Below, one piece after another: positions 13,216 through 35,024 of a DNA stretch of 64,000 bases (the first letter of the stretch is position 1; each line of letters opens with the position of its first letter). Below the pieces are notes generated by a model. It saw only the letters and a list, made by a program, of their open reading frames with translations. It was not told the origin of the DNA and searched no databases. This stretch comes from Pegoplata infirma (Eukaryota; Arthropoda; Insecta; Diptera; Anthomyiidae): the NCBI GenBank assembly GCA_963921195.1, contig OY992537.1, positions 64,530,400 to 64,594,399 on the forward strand. Direction: 5' to 3'. Made by a program: the position numbers and the translations under genes.

Positions 13216-14692
13216 TAAGGTAACAACCCAGCCAGAAATTGCCGACCGTACCAAAACAAAAGTACTGGCAAAGCAATTTATTTTTTGTATAGCAAGCTCT
13301 TTTTAGTAAAGTACTTGGTTTCACCGAATTAAGTACTTTGCTAGTACTTTTTTACCAAACTAAAGGCGGTTTATTTATTTGAAATATTTTTTTTTAATAA
13401 TTTAATTTAATTTTAACATTTTATTTGAAAACGCCTAATTATGTTATGAAGTTATGACAATGGTGTCATTATCAAATTTAGTATGAATACATTTTGATTC
13501 TACTATGTGGATACTGATTTCAATGTTATTTTTATCAAATTTGTTTAACATTGTAGAGTCCTATTTCTCTTGATGGTAGTGGAAATTAAAAAATCGCTAC
13601 ATTCAATAGAAATATTGCCTTTCAAAAATATATCATCACATTTGCATTTAGACTTTTATATTCCTAGAGAGTATTTGGAACTTCTATTAAGAGGATGTAG
13701 CAATAAATACGCGAATTTCTTCATTTTTTGACGTTTTTGCGAAATTAGCCCCTTAATTTGTCTTTGATAAAAAACTTGCTTTTACCATCATGTTGAATTT
13801 TATCATCATGTTGTATATGGCAGCACCATTTTTCGAGATAATTTAAGGGTCCATCTTTAAGTAAATAATGTGGTAACCTTACAGAATTTACTGACCAAAA
13901 ATTATATTTTTGGACAAATCTTTCGTCAGTTATTTGTTTAAGGTTACCACATTATATAGTTGAAGATGGACCCTTAAGTCATGTTGTAAAATGATTCTAC
14001 CATAAAAAAAGTTTTTCGCGATTTTTAACATGATGGTCTATATCACGTAGATGTTTTTTGTTCACTATTCGTAGTGTTAGGGATGCCTTTATGATCCACT
14101 AAAAGCAAGCTTTTTTTATCAAATACCAATTTAGAGGTTTATTTCGCGAGAACCTCGAAAAATGAAGAAATTCACGAATTTAAGGACTTAAGATGAAAAG
14201 CTTTAAACCAAATTTGCATAAGAAACATTGATACAAGTCAAGAAAACTGTACCATGCATCGAAAAACGGAGTGCGCCATTCGACTCAGCATGTCTCAAGT
14301 AGATGTAAATGTTGGTCATACCTCTTATTTTCTATAATAGTGGTCACTTTTGTCATGCTGTGTAATTAATATATAATTTATTTTAAATAGAAAAATTCAA
14401 AAAAAAAAAGATTTCTAATGTACAAATTATTAAATAAAAAAAATATTTTATTAAATACATTTTTAATTTTGTAATGGATTGTTTTAGTTAAAAACCAATT
14501 TTAAAAATTCTCGGATAGTACTTTTTAAAGTACAGGGAAAGCGCTTTTAAAAGTACTTTGCCACTACTAAATGGTGTTATCATTTAGCATCTTAGCAAGT
14601 ACTAAAAACCCACAAAAAAGGTACTTTGCCAGTATTAATACTAACTTATTAGATACTTTGCCAGATCTGGCCCGTATGTATTTTTCTGCCTG
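13216..14692. mobile_element. Foldback element with CCCAGCCAGAAA ends
   Basis: Nested inverted arms: CCCAGCCAGAAA / TTTTCTGCCTGGG outside, AAGTACTTTGC motifs next, then GGGTCCATCTTTAAGTAAA / its inverse at 13850-13980. The core palindrome is centred near 13905. No transposase. Confidence 0.65.
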
Positions 14693-14804
14693 GGAACATT
14701 TCTACATAAAAGTTTGCAGAGTTTGAACAAAAAGGAGAAAAAAGTAAATTTGACACAAAATAATACCTTATATCAACTTTCCTGGAATATGTTATAAAAT
14801 CGTA

Positions 14805-15036
14805 CCCAGCAAAAACTTGGTAATTGGTACCCCTTCCTGTCTCGCTTACGAGGTAATGGCTTTGAAAACTACTAATTACCATTAGCATTACATTGCGCCA
14901 AAAAAGGCAAAATGTGGTTACCTCCAATGACATCACCGTGTTAATGTAATTAACATTGAAATTGGGAGGTAACTAATTACTCATATTTTTGCTAACCCCA
15001 TTAGTTAATTACTTGGTAAGCGAAGTTTTTGCTGGG
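14805..15036. mobile_element. TA-flanked MITE with CCCAGCAAAAACTT ends, copy 2
   Basis: 232 bp, TA duplication at 14803-14804 and 15037-15038. Nearly identical to the inverted copy at 11236-11469, so both inserted fairly recently. Confidence 0.85.
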
Positions 15037-15299
15037 TATAACACAATTTTCCAACTAAAATTCATTAAATTCATTTCGCTTTATGCCACTTCTACATATT
15101 TTTTTTCTTTCTGTACGTAGAATTTGAATTTTGTTTTCCGTTACTTCTACGAATTTTTTTGCATCAGTTGCTAGAAATTCTGTTTGTTAGTTGGTTGGTT
15201 GCCTGGTTTTGCTGTTAATGTTTTATATCATCATCAACAACGAAATACAATTTCCAGTAGTAGTGGTTCTATATCTTTTCTGAAGTTTTCTTTTTAGTG

Positions 15300-16035
15300 A
15301 AAGTATATATGTATGAGTTTTTTCATTACGTTTGTAACTCTTCGAAATATTTTATTTATCAGTTATCGATTCTAAGACATTTAAGCGATCTCCGTCTGTT
15401 AAAATGGCGATCACGGCCGAGATAATACATATATGTGACTGTAACTTAACATATTTAATTGTTGTTGATTTGAAAAGTTTGGTATTGCATTAGAGTGATA
15501 TCGGTTTAGCGGTTCAAAAGTTATGAACTAAAATGTAAAAAAACTCTAAAATTTTCCACATAACCTAAAAATACAAAATATTTAATTTGTCAGATGGCGG
15601 ACATATGTGAATGATATTTAAACAAGTACAAACATTTTTTTACACAATTTTTTTTTCGCCGAATTTTCGATTTTTTTTTTTATTTAAATTAATTTCATAT
15701 TTTGAGTAGGTTTGTTCTAGCTCGAGGTCATTATTTCCTTTACTAATTAAAACCATGATATTCTTATAGAATAATTTTCAAGAAAATTATTTTTCTGTTT
15801 TAAATTTAATTATGTTGGTAATTTTTACAAGATTTAATCGACACGTGTTTCGGAATTTTTCAGTTTCCATTGTCAAGATTATTTAGCAAAATTAATCAGA
15901 ATTTAAATTAATTTCATCTACAAGTTTTTTTTTAACAAAAGCTTTTAATTTTTTTTTTTTTAAATAAAGTTTTTTTAAAAATATTTTTAACATTGTGGAG
16001 AGTATCAATAAATTCGGCAAGGTCGAAAAACATTG
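15300..16035 (+). repeat. Mini-me/DINE-type copy
   Basis: Core GATTCTAAGACATTTAAGCG and GTCTGTTAAAATGGCGATCA, then TCAAAAGTTATGAAC, ending ATTGTGGAGAGTATCAATAA and TTCGGCAAGGTCGAA. Diverged. The stretch 16036-16379 is AT-rich and unassigned. Confidence 0.65.
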
Positions 16036-16379
16036 CAGAACACTGCTACAAATATATATTTTTCTTTTATTTCAGTACTTCTGTGTAATATTTCTTGATG
16101 TTATATGATGAGTTTTTCCAAATAATGATCATTACAATTACAAAAAATTAATTTCCATGAAAATGTGTATACAACGAAGTTGAACAAATTAAAATCAGTA
16201 ATTGAAATTTTCTGGAGAAATACAATACAAACTTTATTGCATATAACAGATAAAAATTTACAGAAAATATAAATTTTATATAAGAAATCAAGAAAATTAA
16301 AGAAAACAAATGAGAGTTTTTAATTCAGCTATGACGAATCTATTGTACCCTACAATAAGTAAAAATACCAAAAAAAAAA

Positions 16380-17220
16380 ATATCAAGTAAAAAAGTCAAA
16401 TTCGATCTTGTCGAATGTATTTATATCCTTCACAATATCAAATATTTTATTTGAAAAAAAAAACTTTAAAAAAATATTCCGCGGAAAAAAAATTTTGATG
16501 AAAAAATGCGCGAAAAAAATAATTTTGTAAAAAAAAATATATGTTTATACTTGTTTACATGCATAAGAACGTTGTAGGTGGGGCAGCGGATAACTCGCGG
16601 CGGATGTTGGGGCATCTTTCCTTTTGCTTTTTTCTCTTAATACAGTTTTATCATTATTTAAATTATGTCTATATGTCCACGCCCACAAAAGTAGGCGAGC
16701 TGAAAAAGAGGATATAAAAACAAAATATTCTCAAAAAAAAAAAACTTGTAAAATGACAAGAAAAGTTTGTTATTTTTATTTTTTGATACCTCCTATTTGA
16801 CGAGAATTTCTAGTAATTTTACAAGCTTTTTACAAATAATTTTGTTATTCTACAAGCATTTTACCAATAAATTTGTAAATTCACAAATTTTTTGTCGCGA
16901 TAAAACTAACTCCTTGTTGACTTTACTTGATTTTTTGCTACCTCTTATTTTATGAGAAGTCCCAGTAAAAATTACGAGCTTTTTGTAATTTTACAAGCTT
17001 TTTACCATTAAAATTGTAAATTTACAACTTTTTTTTTGCAAAATAAAACTTAAATGGAATTCTCGTGAATTTATTAGATTTTTTTGTAAGCTTGGAAATT
17101 TGTAAGATTACGAAAAAAAATTGTAAAATTACCAAAAAAAATTTAAATTTTGAATTGTTTGTTAAAAAAACAAGGAAAACTGTCAATATTGGTAAAATGG
17201 GATTATGAGACTTTTTCTAG
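16380..17220 (-). repeat. Diverged mini-me end plus TTGTAAAATTACAA-type repeat
   Basis: AAGTAAAAAAGTCAAATTCG at 16386 is an inverted mini-me 3' end, and GTCCACGCCCACAAAAG at 16675 is another block of that family. From 16726 to 17220 are TTGTAAAATTACAAG-like repeats as at 10450-11040 and 21893-22205. Confidence 0.5.
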
Positions 17221-17226
17221 TAATTT

Positions 17227-18405
17227 GACAGAAATTATCAATTGTATTTCAGAAACGATCAACTGTAGAAATTATCAATTGTATTTCAGATATTATTATT
17301 TGAATTCAGAAGTTATCAGTGGTATTTCAGAAATTATTAATTGCATATCAGAAACTATTAATTGTATTTCAGAGTTATCAATTGTGTTTCAGAAATTATA
17401 AATTGTATTTCAGAAGTTATCAATTGCATTTTAGAAACTATCAATTGTATTTCAAAAGTTATCGATTGTATTTCAGAATTTATCAGTTAAATTTCAGAAA
17501 TTATTAATTGTATTTCAGAAATAATCAATTGTATTTCGGATATTATCAATTGTATTTCAGAAGTTATCAATTGTACTTCAGACATTTACAATTGTATTTC
17601 AGAAGTTATCAATTATAATTCAGAAATTATCAATTGTATTTTAGAAAATATAAATTTTTTACTAGGTTTAGTTTCTGAAATACAATTGATAATTTCTGTA
17701 ATACAATTGATAATGTCTGAAATACAATTGATAATTTCTGAAATACAAATGGATACGTGGTTGGTTTTGTTTGGCTAAAGGTCATAAAATTAGAAAAAAT
17801 ATCCTTAAATAAAAACGCTGATTTGATTTTTAAATTTTTAACTAAAATTTTTAGTTTATTTTCCGATATTTCGGTCAATCATATAGTTAGTTTATTTTAT
17901 GATATTTCGGTCAATCATCGTTGACCATCATCAGGGATTTAAAAAAAAAACAGGAATCCCATCATTAGGGATTTAAAAAAAACAGAAACACCCAAACAAA
18001 ATCAACCACAAACAATATCATAATTCTTTTAACATACAATTGATTATTTCTGAAATACAATTAAAAATTTCTGAAATACAATTGATATTTTCTGAAATAA
18101 AAATTAAAAATTTCTGAAATACAATTGATAAGTTTTAAAATACATTTGATTATCTCAGAAAAACAATTGATCACTTTTGAAATACAATTATTATTTCTAA
18201 AATACAATTGATAATTTCTGAAATACATTTGATAATTCTGAAATACAATTGATAGTTTCTGAAATACAATTAATAATTTCTGAAATACTATTGATAATAG
18301 CTGAAATACAATTGATAGTATCTGAATTACAATTGATAAATTCTGAAATACAATTGATAACTTCTGAATTTTTTTTTGATAATTTCTAAAATACAATTGG
18401 AAATG
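17227..18405. repeat. 21-bp satellite in two opposed arms, upstream of Socs36E
   Basis: About 20 copies of the unit ATTATCAATTGTATTTCAGA run forward at 17227-17650. Copies of its complement (TTCTGAAATACAATTGATAA) lie at 17666-17755 and 18028-18405. The spacer 17757-18027 has two copies of GATATTTCGGTCAATCAT. The arms could pair as a long hairpin. The last unit lies about 300 bp before the Socs36E start codon. Confidence 0.85.
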
Positions 18406-18706
18406 GTGTAGTGCTTATAATTAAATTTTGACCACAAAAATAGCAAAAGTATTTTATGTAAATTTATTTCATTCAAATTCTCAGAAAAAATAAACCAATT
18501 GTAATGTGAAATAAATAATTAATTTTAACATTGTATTATTTTTTAATTTAATTACAGCTATAATTAACAACACATGTTGACACAAACAGCAATTACAAAA
18601 AAATTTTGTATACACAAATTCAATAAAATTTGAGAGTGAGAAAAGGAAATAAATAAATGTTGAACAAAAACTAAGTAGTGCCAACACTTTAAAAAATTTT
18701 AGTCAG

Positions 18707-29908
<11,202 letters not shown>

Positions 29909-30109
29909 TGTAAAGATATAACGGCTAATATGAGCCGTCAACAACAAGATTTTTTACCAATAACAACGTATCACAAGGCATACCATGTTGCCCGATATCA
30001 ATATGAACGTGATACATATCAGCAACGTTTAATTAAATGGTATGATGAAAAATTACGTTCATTGGATGAGCATAAGAAATTGCATAAAAATAAATGTGTA
30101 ATTTTTTAA
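29909..30109 (+). CDS. In-frame 66-codon extension after the Socs36E stop (readthrough candidate)
   Basis: After the TAG at 29906-29908 the same frame stays open for 66 codons and ends at TAA 30107-30109. It starts CKDITAN; an in-frame ATG lies at 29930, so a separate 59-aa ORF is the alternative reading. The peptide is rich in Tyr, His, Arg, Lys and Gln (HKAYHVARYQYERDTYQQR, LIKWYDEKLRSLDEHKK) and ends KNKCVIF, a CaaX-type prenylation signature after a basic stretch. The composition looks like protein rather than AT-rich 3' UTR, which is full of stops just beyond 30109. Options are programmed stop readthrough, a downstream ORF on the same mRNA, or a sequence or assembly error that created the TAG. 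I do not recognise the peptide. Confidence 0.55.
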   Translation, partial: CKDITANMSRQQQDFLPITTYHKAYHVARYQYERDTYQQRLIKWYDEKLRSLDEHKKLHKNKCVIF

Positions 30110-30969
30110 GAAAAAGAAAAAAAGTTTTTGACATTGATTTCATTTCTACAGTGTAATATTTTATGACTTTCATAGAAATTATGAAAGTTTTATTTAAATG
30201 AAATTTTCATTTAAATTTATAAAAAAAAAATATTAAAATCATAAAAATGTGTGTACGTTTTTCGGATAATACAACCTATAAAGGGTTTTTGCATAAATTA
30301 CATAAGTTGCCTAAGTTTTTAAGGTAAAAACTTATGTAATTATGCAAAACACACTAAATTGTTTAAAATAAAACCAAAAACAGGCACAATTTTTTTATAA
30401 TTTTCGTTTGTGTATTACACCGTTAATATTTTCAGTTTTCAAAATTTTCTTGTTGTAATTTGAGTAGAATATTAGAATAAAAAAAAATATATAAGAAAAT
30501 ATATTATTTATTTTTATGCATTATGTACGTACGAATATAGACAATCCCCAGTGAATTATTTTATAAGGCAAAACAACATAAATAAATTGTGAAAATCACA
30601 AAAAAATAAAAAAAAAATTATGAAAAAATTACTATATTAAATCAAAAATTTTAATAATATTTATATGTAGCTCCTAAAATATTTGTATTAAAAAAAATAT
30701 ATAATAATAGTATTAAGTTATAAAGACTTGTATTTATTATTTCATTTTTTGTTTGTTCTTAAATTAAAATTCTCATTAGTTAAAAAAATGTATTTATTCA
30801 TTTAGTTTTAAAATTAAAGCAGATTATTGAAAAGAATGTATTTTTTTTTATTTTTAAATAAAATATTAGAAAATATACTTAATAAAGCCCTACACTCAAA
30901 AATAACAAACTAGCAGATTTTTTTTTCATTGTTATCAAGGTTTTAAGTAAACACTATGCCACAGACTAA
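30110..30969 (+). other. Socs36E 3' UTR and flank
   Basis: AT-rich with no coding potential. A possible polyadenylation signal AATAAA lies at 30476-30481, and other AATAAA-like hexamers follow to about 30880. A short inverted repeat near 30290-30350 (AAATTACATAAGTT... / ...AACTTATGTAATT) could fold. Where transcription really ends cannot be told from sequence. Confidence 0.45.
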
Positions 30970-31557
30970 CAAGGGAAGTATCTCAACCCTTATGAACCGA
31001 TTTGCATGAAACGTACAATATATATAAAAGAGACAATTCTAAGGTTGGGGTGTCTCGGCTTATCGGCCATATCGGGGATTTAGGGGTTCAAAACATGGGT
31101 CAAAAAATGGCGAAAAATTCGTTTTTTGGATTTTTCAGCCATTTCTTTCTAAGAAACTATATGATGTTTGCATATGAGAAGAAAGGTTTTTTTAATGCCT
31201 ATCCAATGGTGGCATAACCTTGTAAAAGTTTGGCTTCGTTAAATACTTTTTTTATGAAAATGTGCAAATTTTGGGGGGTATTTATATGAAGACATAGAGC
31301 TACGATGTCCATATGAATACGAAATAATCTTTATTAAATTTAAGTCGACACGTATTTTTGCTCTAGAGGATATTCCTGTTAGTTCGTGAGTTATCGAAAT
31401 TTTCCCGGAGGTCCATATGGTTTCATAAGGGGACAACGAAATTTTGAAACACTGATATGGCCGAAAAGCCGAGACACCCCAACCTTAGAATCGTCTCACT
31501 AATATATATTTTAAGTTTCAGGCAAATCGGTTTATAAGGGTTGAGATACTTCCCTTG
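30970..31557. mobile_element. PIF/Harbinger-like MITE, copy 2
   Basis: 588 bp, same length and ends as 4311-4898, flanked by TAA at 30967-30969 and 31558-31560. It lies just downstream of Socs36E. Confidence 0.85.
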
Positions 31558-31560
31558 TAA

Positions 31561-33345
31561 GTGTGCAATTACAATTCTGGCGTTGGCTTTGAATTTTACT
31601 TGTTCCCATACGTTTGGTATGTACAGCAAAAAACGCCAGCGTTGGCTTTGAATTTCGCTCTACACACAAAATGTATTGAAACAAGCAAAATTCAAAGCCA
31701 ACGCCAGAATTGTAATTGCACACTAATACAGACTCGACATAAGTGACAGGTGTCAAAAAAGTTTTCTTTAACCATATGGTTAATATTTTCAAATTATTCT
31801 ACGAATTAGGTTAGTAAGAGAAAACTGATATAACGCGCCATAAGAAAAATGGATGCCAGATCGGTTTTTGCTGTTTCACTCACTCCTAAGCGTAGAAAGT
31901 GTTGCCATGTTAGCGTAAAACGGGCTAAAAACCGCTGTGTTTTCTCCTAAAATCGCTTAGTTTTTCCCCATTTATTCTTATAAAACTCTACTGTCGAGTC
32001 TGTATATAGTCTGTGACTATGCCACAGACTAAATACAGACTCGGCAGTAGAGTTTTATAAGAAACAAGTGAGAGTGTTAAATTCGGCTGTGCCGAATCTA
32101 TTATACCCTCCAACATGTAAAAAAATTAAAAAAAAATTTTGACAGGGGCGTTTTTTTAAGGGGGGGCAAGGTAGGGGGGGTCGGTGAGCTGGGGTGACTC
32201 CTTGGCCCTCACGGTATATGTTTAAAAGTTAATTTTTGTCTGCTTTGTGCACTTAAGTATTATAGTTTTATAATTATTTAAGTTATTTTTTTATCCACGC
32301 CCTAAAAGAGGGGCGGGGCAAAAAAAGAGACATTTTTTAATCCCCTGGGTCAAAGCTCAGGACTATAAACTTCTACGAACATAAAAATTTCTCATTTGGT
32401 TCACAAAAATACAAAAAAACGTCAAAAAAGATAGCATTTTTAAGAGGTTGGTTTAGTTCTTCAAGGGGGAACTTTTTTCCCCCTGGTCCGATTTGGCCCA
32501 TTTCCGAACTTAACCTGCCTAGGACCATTAGACATATTTATGCCAAATTTGAGGGGTCTAGCTCTTTTATTTTGGACTGCATCGTGTTAACTACAGACGG
32601 ACGGACGGACGGACGGACGGACGGACAGACGGACGGACGGACATCGCTAGAATGTCTTAGAATCGATCACTGATCAATAATATATATACTTTGTGGGGTC
32701 CCCGACCGATATTTCGATGCGTTACACACGGAATGACAAAGTGAGTATACCCCCATACTGTAGTTGGAGGGTATAAAAATGGGGAAAAACTAAGCGATTT
32801 TAGGAGAAAACACAGCGGTTTTTAGTCCATTTTACGCTAACATAGCAACACTTTCTACGACTTAGGAGTGAGTGAAACAACAAAAAACCCATCTGGCATC
32901 CATTTTTCTAATGGCGCATTATACTAGCACAGACTAAATACAGACTCGACAGTAGAGTTTTATAAGAAAAAGTGGGGAAAAACGAAGCGATTTTAGGAGA
33001 AAACACAGCGGTTTTTAGTCCGTTTTACGCTAACATGGCAACACTTTCTACGACTTAGGAGTGAGTGAAACAACGAAAACCGATCTGGCATCCATTTTTC
33101 TTATGGCGCGTTATATCAGTTTTCTCTTTCTAACCTAATTCGTAGAATAATTTGAAAATATTAACCATATGGTTATAGAAAACATTTTTGACACCTGTCA
33201 CTTATGTCGAGTCTGTATTAGTCTGTGATATTAGCTTTCTCTTTTTAACCTAATTCGTAGAATAATTTGAAAACATTAACCATATGGTTCAAGACTACTT
33301 TTTTGACATCTGTCACTTATGTCGAGTCTGTATATAGTCTGTGAC
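31561..33345. repeat. Cluster of about 295-bp CACAGACTA...ACTCGACA elements, one split by a mini-me
   Basis: Ends CACTAATACAGACTCGACAT / GTCGAGTCTGTATATAGTCTG recur. Units: 31722-32016, 32023-32930 (split), 32932-33228, and a partial 33229-33345. They share CCGCTGTGTTTTCTCCTAAA and AACCATATGGTTAATATTTT in both orientations. A small palindrome (TTCAAAGCCAACGCCAGAAT) sits at 31562-31720. Confidence 0.75.
32064..32779 (-). mobile_element. Complete mini-me/DINE-type copy with a (GGAC)n tract
   Basis: Read on the - strand it begins TATACCCTCCAACTACAGTA, has the core GATTCTAAGACATTCTAGCG, a long (GTCC)n tract (32595-32640) and ends with the ATTCGGCACAGCCGAAT hairpin. It is inserted in a CACAGACTA element; the empty site is seen at about 32955. 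Confidence 0.85.
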
Positions 33346-33599
33346 TATGCTATAGTTAGTGGCGCATAAAGGGGGTGGGGGAAGAGGCATACATTCCCCG
33401 AACATTAAGCTTCATGTTTTGAGTAATTTTTCCTTTAGAATCTTTGTTTTGCTAGAAAAAATTTCCAGTTTCTGAGCCTTTTTCTGGTAAAAAAAACTTT
33501 TAGATTCGGAAACTTCAAAAAAATTTCAGATTCTGAAACGTTTTTCTAGTTTCTTTGCAACTTCTTTTATACATTTACTTGTTTTTATACTAAATGCTG

Positions 33600-34195
33600 A
33601 AATTTGTCATTTAGTATAAAAAACAAACCCAGGAAAATTTTTTGGAACAATTTCCTGGTTCAATAGATTCTTGAATATATTCTACGGTAATCACAACAAA
33701 ATTTTCTATGTAAAATTATTTTTCAAAAAAAACTACTTGCTCTAAAAAACGATTGCTTTCGGGACAATTTCAAACAAAAATCATTGATTCTGGAATGTTA
33801 AGTAGAACCGGTTGCAGGGTAGTTTGATATGTTCTGGAACCGATTATTTGGAACAGAAAATTTTTTCTGGGAAATAAAACCATAAAAGAACCCAGGAAAA
33901 TTTTTTGGAACAGATTCCTATTACAATAGATTCTTGAATATATTCTACGGTAATCACAACAAAGTTTTCTATGTAAAATTATTTTTCAAAAAAAACTACT
34001 TGCTGTTTGTTGATTTTGTTCGGCATTAAGTCATGAGTTAAAAAATTAATTAAATAAAAAGTATATAAAAAAACACGATTGCTTTCGGGACAATTTTAAA
34101 CAAAAATCATTGATTGTGGAATGTTAAGTAAAACCGGTTGCAGGGTAATATGATGTGTTCTGGAACCGATTATTTGGAACAGAAAATTTTGCTGG
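33600..34195. repeat. Tandem pair of CCCAGGAAAATTTTTTGGAA elements
   Basis: 33617-33875 and 33892-34195 share nearly all their sequence, including GATTGCTTTCGGGACAATTT and ACCGGTTGCAGGGTA. Each has inverted ends CCCAGGAAAATTTT / AAAATTTTxxCTGGG. The second carries an extra about 75 bp near 34003-34078. Confidence 0.75.
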
Positions 34196-34199
34196 GAAG

Positions 34200-35016
34200 T
34201 AGTAAAAATTTCAGAATCTGAAATTTTTTTTCAAGGAAAATGTTTTCGAATCTAATATTTTTTACCAGAAAATGGCTCAGAAACTGGAATTTTTTTCTAG
34301 GAAAAAAAGATTCTAAAGGAAAAATTACTCAAAATATAAAGCTTAATGTACAAAAAAAAATTCTGATTATAAGTAAAATTAAGCGGACTCTCAGACATTT
34401 TTCTAATTTAATATGTCTGAAAATCCGCGAATTATTCCATACAAAAATCGTATTAAAATCTGAGAAATAAATACTGAATAAATATTCAGTAAACAAAATT
34501 AGAAATATATAGAAATTTTCCGGGGTACGTAATAGCACACACGTGTGTGTTTCCAATTTTTTTTGGAAATTTTTTTTTAAATTTATTTTGGAAAAAAAAA
34601 AAAAAAATTACAAAGCAATAAAAAAGTTGATCTGGAATGCTAAAAGTATTATGGAGGGAAAATATTGTCAAAAATTGTATCCACTTTGTATTATCATTCG
34701 AGGTTTCACTCAGGGTATTCACTTCAGAAATTTTTGACCTTGCAACAGTGCAATATTGCAACTTAAAAAATAAAAAAAAAAATAATAAAATTTTCATTTT
34801 TCTATTACCTTTTATATGATGCGTCGTTGCAAGAAAAGATTCGCAATTTATTTTAATATGAATACAATTGCTTCTTTTCACAAAGAAACAAGCAAAAAAA
34901 TTGCAATTTTGAAATTGCGCAATTTTGCTTGAAATTTGTTTAACCTTGCAACAGTGCAAAATTGCAACTTTTTTTAAAAAATCATGTTGAATTAACTTTT
35001 GCAATTTTCTATTATA
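34200..35016. other. Gene-free stretch with TGCAATTTTGCA motifs
   Basis: GGGTATTCACTTCAGAAATT with TTGCAACAGTGCAAxATTGCAA is shared with 36965, 40440 and the complete small element at 57950-58108. The long - strand open frame here lacks protein-like composition. Confidence 0.45.
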
Positions 35017-35024
35017 TCTTAAAT

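Noticed and set aside
17150..18396. Open frames rich in NCISE, IVFQKL or LYFRNYQ on both strands
   Set aside because: They are translations of the 21-bp satellite. Opposed arrays give open frames on both strands because the unit lacks stops in some frames.
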